Shown in pieces: positions 8,792 to 15,050 of a stretch of 51,490 bases of DNA. The notes under the pieces are model-generated. The model ran no database searches. It was given only the letters and a program-made list of their open reading frames with translations, and was not told the origin of the DNA. Position numbers and translations under genes: made by a program. This DNA is from Candidatus Dormiibacterota bacterium (GTDB taxonomy: Bacteria; Chloroflexota; Dormibacteria; Dormibacterales; Dormibacteraceae). Within the stretch, counting starts at the first letter, position 1. Each line of letters opens with the position of its first letter. The stretch is from positions 1 through 51,490 of the forward strand of contig PLYZ01000085.1 of NCBI GenBank assembly GCA_003151935.1, written 5' to 3'.

Positions 8792-9022
8792 AACTTGTTC
8801 CACCCGCAACACCTTGACCTTCTCTTTGCCAGGTGGGAATGAGCGCTCCCAGCTGTCGTTGATCCGGTTCCAGTACGCCTCGTATGCATCCTCGATTTCC
8901 CATAGCCCTTCGCACCCTTCAAAGGCCGCGTTCGTCTCGGGGTCTATGCGCTCAGTGCGAGGTCCCGCTATCACAACGCCCGTATGCGGATCCAAGCCTA
9001 CAGCCGTTACGTCGTACTGCAT
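8786..9022 (-). CDS. Small acidic protein of unknown function
   Basis: I do not recognise this 78-residue protein. It begins MQYDVTAVGLDPHTGVVIAG, is acidic in the middle (EGLWEIEDAYEAYWNRI) and ends in a short beta-like strand VKVLRVEQVL; no signal peptide or membrane segment is visible. The ATG at 9022 has GGGAG eight bases upstream. An alternative GTG at 9028 would add two residues and would sit exactly 6 bases after a TAAAAT hexamer (9035-9040, minus strand), so this gene may be read from a leaderless or nearly leaderless mRNA. It is convergent with the small basic protein gene and lies next to the DUF222-HNH gene, in the stretch that splits the division cluster. Confidence 0.6.
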   Translation of the reverse strand: MQYDVTAVGLDPHTGVVIAGPRTERIDPETNAAFEGCEGLWEIEDAYEAYWNRINDSWERSFPPGKEKVKVLRVEQVL

Positions 9023-9127
9023 TGGCACACTCCCATTTTATGCATGGCCGTCAGATGCCACGTTTCCAACAACAGGATTCTTGCGATCACGCGTCGTCGA
9101 GAGAACGTCCTTAACCACCAACAGCAA

Positions 9128-10285
9128 CTAGTCGGGTCCCCGCGATGACGGACCGAACCTAACCGTCGGCGGGATGGTCACGATGCGGCCGTCGTCGCCA
9201 CGAACGATCTGCCAGTTGCCTTCATGCACCATCCAGTGATGCCGGTAACAGAGCAATGTCAGGTTGAGCGGCTCATTCGTACCGCCGTGGATCCAATGGC
9301 GAATGTGGTGACCCGAAGTCCAGCTCGCCGGCCGCTCACAGCCCGGCCAGGTGCAGCCCCGGTCGCGGATATTGAGCGCCTTGCGCGCTGGTCCGGAGAT
9401 CGTCCGCTTGGCCCGCCCGATATCAATGACCGTTGACTCCGAGTCGAGAATGATGCGGGTGACCGAAGCGTCGCAAGCCAACCGCTCCACTGTCTTGGAG
9501 GAGATGGGAACAGAGGAGAACTCCAGGTCCGCCGCCGGCGCGCCCGGCAGGCCGAGCAGAGTCTCGAGTGAGGTCGTGACCTGGAGGTGAGTGCGCTGCG
9601 ATCCCTGCTGCGGGATCAAGCCACTGTCCAGCGCGTGAGTAGCCAGGTCAACCACCGCATCCGCCAGCCGCTTCTCCCGAGTCCGGTCGTCATGGGCACC
9701 TGACCTGCGCGCCAGAGGTTCCACTGCCGTCCGAAATGCAGCCCCGCCGACCGGGTCCAAAACTCCGCTGATCACAACCGCACCGTCCTCGCAGGTGCTG
9801 ATCCAGAGCTTGCGGTTCTCCACCAGGTCCGCCTGCTCTGCCTCAAAGCCCTTGCGGTCGGCCGAGTGTCGGTAGTGGTTGCAGAGGTAATAGAACTTGC
9901 CCGGGGAGTTCTCCCGCGCTTTGGCGAGCAGCAAAGCCTCGTCAAATTTGGCGCCCACTGCATTGGCCGTCCGGACCATTGCTTTCAGATGCGCAAAGCC
10001 GATCTCACCATTGGAAGACGCCTGAGTGCTTTCCGGCACCACCTCCAGCTTCTTACCGACCGCGATCAGATCGGCGGCGGCAGTGCTCGTCTGGTGGCAG
10101 TTGAAGCGGATCCAGTCGATCGGGCTCGCGTAGCCCTGCTCGTCGTACTCATCGGTAGCCGCAAACCGCCCCGCCACGTCGGAAGCGCACAGGAGCAAAA
10201 GATCCACCTGATGGAGCACCTGCTTGAGCTCTACGCCGGCCTCCGCGGCCGACCCAGGAGGCTGCACGTCTTGCGTCGCGAGCAT
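9128..10285 (-). CDS. DUF222 / HNH endonuclease (13E12-repeat type)
   Basis: A 385-residue protein with an N-terminal helical DUF222 domain (about residues 20-250) and a C-terminal HNH nuclease domain. The HNH finger is CTWPGCERPASWTSGHHI, followed by GGTNEPLNLTLLCYRHHWMV and EGNWQIVRGDDG, giving the two zinc CxxC-like pairs and the His-Asn-His catalytic set. Such 13E12-repeat proteins are multi-copy and variable in actinobacteria, and several mycobacterial ones belong to the SOS regulon. It lies on the opposite strand between sbp and ftsA, interrupting the division cluster, and has its own promoter with a LexA-type box. The ATG at 10285 has no Shine-Dalgarno; the promoter spacing predicts a leaderless transcript. 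Cellular function is not established for the family. Confidence 0.88.
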   Translation of the reverse strand: MLATQDVQPPGSAAEAGVELKQVLHQVDLLLLCASDVAGRFAATDEYDEQGYASPIDWIRFNCHQTSTAAADLIAVGKKLEVVPESTQASSNGEIGFAHLKAMVRTANAVGAKFDEALLLAKARENSPGKFYYLCNHYRHSADRKGFEAEQADLVENRKLWISTCEDGAVVISGVLDPVGGAAFRTAVEPLARRSGAHDDRTREKRLADAVVDLATHALDSGLIPQQGSQRTHLQVTTSLETLLGLPGAPAADLEFSSVPISSKTVERLACDASVTRIILDSESTVIDIGRAKRTISGPARKALNIRDRGCTWPGCERPASWTSGHHIRHWIHGGTNEPLNLTLLCYRHHWMVHEGNWQIVRGDDGRIVTIPPTVRFGPSSRGPD

Positions 10286-10291
10286 AAAAAT

Positions 10292-10320
10292 AGCCTACCA
10301 AACAAACGTTCGTCTGTCAA
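10292..10320 (-). promoter_or_regulatory. Sigma70-type promoter with LexA box in its spacer
   Basis: Read on the minus strand: a perfect -35 TTGACA (10315-10320), a 17-base spacer, and -10 TAGGCT (10292-10297), then six bases (ATTTTT) and the ATG of the DUF222-HNH gene. Inside the spacer, 10299-10312 reads CGAACGTTTGTTTG, matching 13 of 14 positions of the Gram-positive/actinobacterial LexA box CGAACRNRYGTTYG. A repressor bound there would block polymerase. The -10 to ATG distance predicts transcription starting at or next to the start codon. Confidence 0.82.
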
Positions 10321-10362
10321 TGGTTCCGGCGATAAAAAACACAAGAAAATATCCTCTCCCGG

Positions 10363-10394
10363 CCCCTTCCCCCAACCACCCAAACCCCACCCCC
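10363..10394 (-). other. G-quadruplex-type tract
   Basis: On the minus strand this segment has five runs of three to five G separated by spacers of 1, 3, 5 and 2 bases, which satisfies the usual G3+N1-7 quadruplex pattern. It sits in a C-rich plus-strand tract (about 10352-10433) that contains almost no G, between the SOS-type promoter and the ftsA -10 box. Nothing else codes here. Folding in vivo is inference. Confidence 0.55.
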
Positions 10395-10499
10395 AACACC
10401 CTCTTCCTAGTCCCGTCCCTCGCGCCGCCCGACCACAAGGCGTGCCCCCCAATCCCGAGCGACCCACAAAATCTGGTCCCGCTCCAGCCCCGAAGCCCT

Positions 10500-10505
10500 T
10501 ATAAT
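10500..10505 (+). promoter_or_regulatory. -10 box, probable ftsA-ftsZ promoter
   Basis: A perfect TATAAT, rare in this GC-rich sequence, 55 bases before the ftsA start. No good -35 is present at 16-18 bases upstream. AGGAGG at 10541-10546 follows as the ribosome site. It probably drives ftsA-ftsZ and downstream genes because the insertion upstream breaks read-through from the mur genes. Confidence 0.55.
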
Positions 10506-10560
10506 CCCGGCAGCCCGCCCAATATCTCTCTCTACGTTCCAGGAGGCATCCCAGCACACT

Positions 10561-11793
10561 TTGTCACGGCGGAAGAAGACCGTCGGTCTCGACCTTGGCA
10601 CGAGCCGGGTCGCGGTGGTCATAGCCGAGTCTGACGACCCCGGAACTCCGGTGAGCATCATCGGGGTGGGTGAAAGCCCGTCCGAAGGCCTTCGCAAAGG
10701 CGTGGTCGTGAACCTCGACAAGACGATCGCGGCCATCCAGGCCGCCGCCGTCACCGCGGAGCGAATGGCCGGTCAGCGCATCGAGTCGGTGGTGGTCTCC
10801 ATGGCGGGAACACACCTCTGGTCGCAGAACTCCACCGGCGTGGTCGCCGTGGCGCGGCCCGACCACGAGATCGGCGAAGACGACGTCCAGAGGGTGGTCG
10901 AGGCGTCCAGGGCGATCAGCGTCGCCTCCGACCGCCAGGTCATCCACGTGATCCCACGCGCGTACACCGTCGACGGCCAGGACGGGGTCAGAGATGCCAT
11001 CGGAATGACCGGCCACCGCCTCGAGGTCGAGACGAACATCATCACCGGCGCCCAAACCGCCATCCAAAACGTCATCAAGTGCGTGCACGGAGCCGGGTTC
11101 GACGTCGAGGACGTGGTCTGTGCCGGGCTGGCTGCCGGCGAAGGCGTGCTCAGCCAGCAGGAGATCGAGCTCGGCGTCTGCCTCATCGAGATCGGCGCCG
11201 GCACCACGAACGTGGTGGTCTATAACGACGGCTCCGCCCGCCACCTCGCGGTCCTGCCCGTCGGCGGCAACCACGTGACCAGCGACATCGCGATCGGCCT
11301 GCGCACGACGCTCGACGAGGCGGAGAGCCTCAAGCTCAACTACGGTCACTGTCTTCCCGAGGCGATCGACCACGCGGAAAAGGTCGAGGTCCGCCAGGTG
11401 GGAGGCGACAGGATCACCGCTCTGCCACGCCGGTTCCTAGCCGAGATCATCGGCCCGCGCATGCAGGAGATCTTTCTGATGGCGCGCGAAGAGGTGCGCA
11501 AGACGGGCTTCGACCAGCTGCTCCCGGCGGGCGTCGTCGTGACGGGCGGCGGGTCGCGGCTGATGGGCACGATGGATGCCGCGCAGTACGTCTTCGACAC
11601 CTCGGCCCGGCTCGGCCAGCCAACAGGTCTCGTCGGCCTGGCCGACAAGGCGCAGGGGCCGTCGTTCGGGGTTGCGTCGGGCCTGGTGAAGTGGGGCTCG
11701 CGCGCGCCGGTCCGGAGTTACGGACCCCGCCAAACCGTGACGTTCGGCAACACGTATCAAAAAACAGTGAGGTGGCTCCGCGATTTTTTCTAG
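10561..11793 (+). CDS. ftsA: Cell-division actin-like protein FtsA
   Basis: Actin-fold ATPase that tethers FtsZ filaments to the membrane. The phosphate-1 loop VGLDLGTSRVAVV is at the N-terminus. The SHS2/1C insertion is in the region of residues 80-170. The second phosphate loop IEIGAGTTNVVVYNDG and the adenosine motif VVVTGGGSRLMG follow. The C-terminus TVRWLRDFF is a likely amphipathic membrane-targeting helix. 410 residues is normal. The start is TTG at 10561; AGGAGG lies 14 bases upstream, a rather long spacing, and no better in-frame start exists. ftsZ follows after 64 bases. PilM is the main look-alike, but linkage to ftsZ decides for FtsA. Confidence 0.93.
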   Translation: MSRRKKTVGLDLGTSRVAVVIAESDDPGTPVSIIGVGESPSEGLRKGVVVNLDKTIAAIQAAAVTAERMAGQRIESVVVSMAGTHLWSQNSTGVVAVARPDHEIGEDDVQRVVEASRAISVASDRQVIHVIPRAYTVDGQDGVRDAIGMTGHRLEVETNIITGAQTAIQNVIKCVHGAGFDVEDVVCAGLAAGEGVLSQQEIELGVCLIEIGAGTTNVVVYNDGSARHLAVLPVGGNHVTSDIAIGLRTTLDEAESLKLNYGHCLPEAIDHAEKVEVRQVGGDRITALPRRFLAEIIGPRMQEIFLMAREEVRKTGFDQLLPAGVVVTGGGSRLMGTMDAAQYVFDTSARLGQPTGLVGLADKAQGPSFGVASGLVKWGSRAPVRSYGPRQTVTFGNTYQKTVRWLRDFF

Positions 11794-11857
11794 AGAGCAA
11801 ACCCGAAGCCAGCTGGAGCTCGCCATTGCCAGAGCAAATCCGGATCAGGAGGACGTA

Positions 11858-12919
11858 ATGAAGGAAAGTTTGTTGCACGAAGGGCGAGCGCGAATCAAGG
11901 TCGTCGGCTGTGGTGGCGGTGGCGGAAACGCCGTCAATCGCATGATCTCGAAAGCGCTCAAGGTCGAGTTCATCGCCGTCAACACCGACAAGCAGGCGCT
12001 CGAACGCTGCCAGGCCGACGTCAAGGTCCAGATGGGAAGCAAGGTCACCCGCGGCCTCGGCGCAGGGGGCGACTGGACACGTGGTCGCGACGCGGCGGAT
12101 GAGAGCCGCACCGAGCTTTCTGCGGTCGTGCAGGACTCGGACATGGTGTTCATCACCTGCGGAATGGGCGGCGGCACCGGCACCGGGTCGGCCGCAATCG
12201 TGGCGGAGCTGGCCAAGGAGGCCGGTGCGCTGACGATCGGCGTGGTCACGCGGCCATTCGCGTTCGAAGGCCGCATTCGCAACGACACGGCCGAAGAAGG
12301 CATCAAGGCGCTCCGCAGCCAGGTCGACGCGCTGATCGTCGTCCCCAACGACCGGCTTGCGCAGGTGGCCAGCTCCAAGACCACGCTCGAGGAGGCCTTC
12401 CGGATGGCGGACGACGTCCTGCGCCAGGGCGTTCAGGGCATCTCTGATCTCGTGACGCAACCGGGCGTGATCAATCTCGACTTCGCGGACGTGAAGGCGA
12501 TCATGGAGAACGCGGGCGAGGCGCTGATGGGCATCGGTCACGGCGCCGGCGACACCCGTGCCGAGGATGCCGCGAAGCAGGCCGTCTCGAGCCCTCTGCT
12601 CGAAACCTCAATCGATGGCGCCAAGGGCATCCTGTTCAACATCACGGCGGGCAAGGACATCACCCTGCAAGAGGTGCAGAAGGCCGCCGAGATCGTGCGT
12701 GCGGCGGCGGACCCGGGCGCCAACATCATCTTCGGGGTCGTCCGCGACGAGAGCATGCAGGGCGAGATCAAGGTCACCGTCATCGCCACCGGCTTCGGCG
12801 GCAAGACCCAGGTCGAAGCCAAGCAGGAGACGATGCGTCGTACGATCGACCGGCCGGAGTTCGGCGCGGAAGAGCTCGGCGACATCAATATCCCGGCGTT
12901 TCTTCGCAACCGGATGTAA
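11858..12919 (+). CDS. ftsZ: Cell-division tubulin homologue FtsZ
   Basis: GTPase that forms the division ring. The G-box GMGGGTGTGSAA is at residues 103-114, T7-loop NLDFADVKAIMENAG is intact, and the C-terminal conserved peptide DINIPAFLRNRM, the FtsA/SepF-binding tail, is present after only a short linker. The start ATG has a strong AGGAGG seven bases upstream. Unusual is the T3 loop: where nearly all FtsZ proteins read GAGANPxxG, this one reads GAGGDWTRG (68-76), so the usual Asn-Pro is replaced by Asp-Trp. At 353 residues it is on the short side but complete. Followed by nrdR after 11 bases. Confidence 0.96.
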   Translation: MKESLLHEGRARIKVVGCGGGGGNAVNRMISKALKVEFIAVNTDKQALERCQADVKVQMGSKVTRGLGAGGDWTRGRDAADESRTELSAVVQDSDMVFITCGMGGGTGTGSAAIVAELAKEAGALTIGVVTRPFAFEGRIRNDTAEEGIKALRSQVDALIVVPNDRLAQVASSKTTLEEAFRMADDVLRQGVQGISDLVTQPGVINLDFADVKAIMENAGEALMGIGHGAGDTRAEDAAKQAVSSPLLETSIDGAKGILFNITAGKDITLQEVQKAAEIVRAAADPGANIIFGVVRDESMQGEIKVTVIATGFGGKTQVEAKQETMRRTIDRPEFGAEELGDINIPAFLRNRM

Positions 12920-12930
12920 CAAGGACAAAC

Positions 12931-13392
12931 ATGCGCTGCCCGTACTGCGGTCATCACGACCTGAAGGTGGTCGACTCGCGCGACTCGGAGGTCGGTGAGG
13001 CGATCCGTCGCAGGCGTGAGTGCCTGCAGTGCGGGCAGCGATTCACTACGTACGAAAGAATCGAGACCGTCCCGTTCTTCGTCACGAAGAAGGATGGGCG
13101 ACGAGAGGATTTCGATCCTCAGAAGCTTTTCACGGGCCTGAAGAAAGCGACCGAGAAGCGCGACATCTCGCCAGAGCGGCTGCGCGCGATCGTGGACGAC
13201 ATCGAGGCCGAGCTCCGGCGCTCCGGTCGCGTCGAGATTCCGAGCGGCGAGATCGGCGAGATGGTGATGGACCGGCTGCGCGACCTCGACGAGGTCGCCT
13301 ACATCAGGTTCGCATCGGTCTACCGGGAGTTCATGGATCTCCAGCAGGTCAAGAAAGAGATCGAACAGGTCCTCAGCTCTCGACGTTCGTAA
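12931..13392 (+). CDS. nrdR: Transcriptional repressor NrdR
   Basis: Zinc-ribbon and ATP-cone repressor of ribonucleotide reductase genes. The N-terminal zinc finger has CPYC and CLQC pairs around VVDSRDSEVGEAIRRRREC, followed by RFTTYERIE, the near-invariant NrdR sequence. The ATP-cone spans about residues 49-139. 153 residues is the family length. It follows ftsZ after 11 bases and is probably co-transcribed. No ribonucleotide reductase gene is in the window; the R2-like protein at 26.4-27.3 kb is an R2lox, not a true NrdB. Confidence 0.96.
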   Translation: MRCPYCGHHDLKVVDSRDSEVGEAIRRRRECLQCGQRFTTYERIETVPFFVTKKDGRREDFDPQKLFTGLKKATEKRDISPERLRAIVDDIEAELRRSGRVEIPSGEIGEMVMDRLRDLDEVAYIRFASVYREFMDLQQVKKEIEQVLSSRRS

Positions 13393-13402
13393 AGTTCTCG
13401 GC

Positions 13403-14110
13403 GTGATCGTCACGCCGCAGGTCCTAAAAATTCGTGAGCTCGATGATCCGGCATTTGTCCATGGCTTCTCCACAACGGCCTTGGGCTCGGTCGGCCTGTC
13501 TCACGCTCCGGACCCCGTACCCGTCCTGGCATCGCGGCGCGCTTTTGCCCGCGCCCTCCACACCGAGGGTGAGCGGCTGACCACTATGGGCGCCGTGCAT
13601 GGCTCGACCGTGGCGCGCGTCGACGAGCACAAGGACGTGGTGCAGGGGGTCGACGGACTGGTCACCAACGAGCGCGGGGTCGCGCTGTTCGCGACCTTCG
13701 CCGACTGCTATCCCATCGTCCTGTGGGACCCTGTGAAGCGGTCCGCCGGCCTCGCACACGCGGGCTGGCGCGGCACCGCGGCCGGCGTGGCGAAGACCGT
13801 CGTGAAGGCGATGCAGGACGAATACGGTTCAGCGCCCCAGGACATCCGCGCCGGGATCGGTCCTGGAATCTGCGGTCTGTGCTACGAGGTGGGCGGTGAG
13901 GTTGCCTCGCAGTTCGATCCGCGGTTTGTCACGCTGAGCGAAGGCGACCGCTTTCTCCTCGACCTGGCCGCAGCGAACCAGGCCCAGCTCGAGGAGGCCG
14001 GCGCGACGGTCCACGTGATCGGAATCTGCACCAAGGAATCGGATTTCCTGCCGTCGCACCGGCGCAGCCCGGACGGCACACGTTTTGGCGCCATCGTCGC
14101 CATCAGGTGA
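13403..14110 (+). CDS. pgeF: PgeF/YlmD purine nucleoside phosphorylase (laccase-domain)
   Basis: Cu-oxidase_4/YfiH family protein, described variously as peptidoglycan editing factor, polyphenol oxidase and purine nucleoside phosphorylase. The zinc-site ligands are visible as GAVHGSTV (His), FADCYPIVLWDP (Cys) and GLAHAGWRGTAAG (His), and GPGICGLCYEVGGEV is the following family motif. The ending SHRRSPDGTRFGAIVAI is also typical. The start is GTG at 13403, eleven bases after nrdR. It occupies the ylmD position of the Gram-positive ftsZ-ylm cluster. Its stop overlaps the GTG of yggS (GTGA). Confidence 0.9.
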   Translation: MIVTPQVLKIRELDDPAFVHGFSTTALGSVGLSHAPDPVPVLASRRAFARALHTEGERLTTMGAVHGSTVARVDEHKDVVQGVDGLVTNERGVALFATFADCYPIVLWDPVKRSAGLAHAGWRGTAAGVAKTVVKAMQDEYGSAPQDIRAGIGPGICGLCYEVGGEVASQFDPRFVTLSEGDRFLLDLAAANQAQLEEAGATVHVIGICTKESDFLPSHRRSPDGTRFGAIVAIR

Positions 14111-14781
14111 CCGAGCCCACGGTCGTCGAACGGCTGGCGCGTGTCAGCGCGCTCATCGCCGCGAGCGGCCGGAATCCCGACGAGGTCGCGATCGTGGCGG
14201 TCACCAAGGGATTCGGAGTCGAGGCCTGCCGCGAGGCGCTGGCGGCCGGGCTGCTGATGCTCGGCGAGAACCGGGTACAGGAGGCGCTCACGAAGATGGA
14301 AGCGGTCTCCGATGCGAAGTGGCACCTCATCGGCCACCTCCAGACCAACAAGGTCAAGCAGGCGGCCGGACGCTTCGAGCTCATCCAGACCGTCGACTCG
14401 GCCCGCCTCGCCGAGGCCATCGCTCGCCACACCCCCACCCAGGCGGTCCTGGTCGAGGTGAACATCGCCCGCGAGCCCCAGAGATCCGGAGTCTCACCAG
14501 AAGATGCCGTCGAGCTCGTCGCGACTGCGTCAAAACTGCTTGACGTGCAGGGTGTGATGGGAATGGGACCGGCCGAGGGGGATCCCGCGGCCGCGTTCCA
14601 GGAGCTGCGGCGCCTGCGCGACGAGGCCGAGCAGCGGATCGGGAAGCCGCTGCCCGTCCTTTCTATGGGGATGAGTGGCGACTTCCAGGCGGCCCTGGCC
14701 GCCGGAAGCACGATGCTACGATTGGGCCAGGCGCTGTTCGGACCTCGCGCCAACGCCGGGCGCGCGCACGGCGCTCTTTAA
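14107..14781 (+). CDS. yggS: YggS-family pyridoxal-phosphate homeostasis protein
   Basis: Single-domain fold-type III PLP-binding protein (PLPBP/YlmE), involved in vitamin B6 homeostasis and without a known enzymatic reaction. The Schiff-base lysine lies in VAIVAVTKGFG (about residue 35). LGENRVQEALTK, WHLIGHLQTNKVK and LSMGMSGDFQAALAAGSTMLRLGQALFGPR are the other family motifs. The start is GTG at 14107, overlapping the pgeF stop. 224 residues matches homologues. It corresponds to ylmE in Gram-positive clusters; the sepF gene that normally follows is missing. Confidence 0.94.
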   Translation: MTEPTVVERLARVSALIAASGRNPDEVAIVAVTKGFGVEACREALAAGLLMLGENRVQEALTKMEAVSDAKWHLIGHLQTNKVKQAAGRFELIQTVDSARLAEAIARHTPTQAVLVEVNIAREPQRSGVSPEDAVELVATASKLLDVQGVMGMGPAEGDPAAAFQELRRLRDEAEQRIGKPLPVLSMGMSGDFQAALAAGSTMLRLGQALFGPRANAGRAHGAL

Positions 14782-14792
14782 CCAAGTCGAAC

Positions 14793-15047
14793 ATGCTGAT
14801 CGCTTCACTCCTCATCTACGCCCTCTACGCCCTCATCATCCTGATCCTGGTGCGGGTTGTCTTCTCGTGGACGAACCCCTATCCGAACAATTCGGTGTAC
14901 AGGTTCGTCTTTCGGGCCACCGAGCCGATCCTGGCTCCGGTCCGGCGCCGTCTGCCGCCCATGTCTGGGATGGACCTCTCGCCGCTGGTCGTGACGCTGG
15001 TCGCCTACTTTGTCATCGCCGCCTTGCGCAACCTGACCGGCGCCTGA
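14793..15047 (+). CDS. yggT: YggT/YlmG-family membrane protein
   Basis: An 84-residue protein with two hydrophobic helices, one at residues 2-24 and one at about 63-79. The intervening segment FSWTNPYPNNSVYRFVFRATEPILAPVRRRLPPM carries the family's conserved Asn-Pro, T-EP-L-P-R-R pattern, shown here in full only by position. YggT/YlmG proteins are linked to division and envelope function but the mechanism is unknown. The ATG is 11 bases after yggS and ileS begins 3 bases after its stop. This is the ylmG position of the cluster; ylmH and divIVA, which often come next, are absent. Confidence 0.9.
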   Translation: MLIASLLIYALYALIILILVRVVFSWTNPYPNNSVYRFVFRATEPILAPVRRRLPPMSGMDLSPLVVTLVAYFVIAALRNLTGA

Positions 15048-15050
15048 GCG

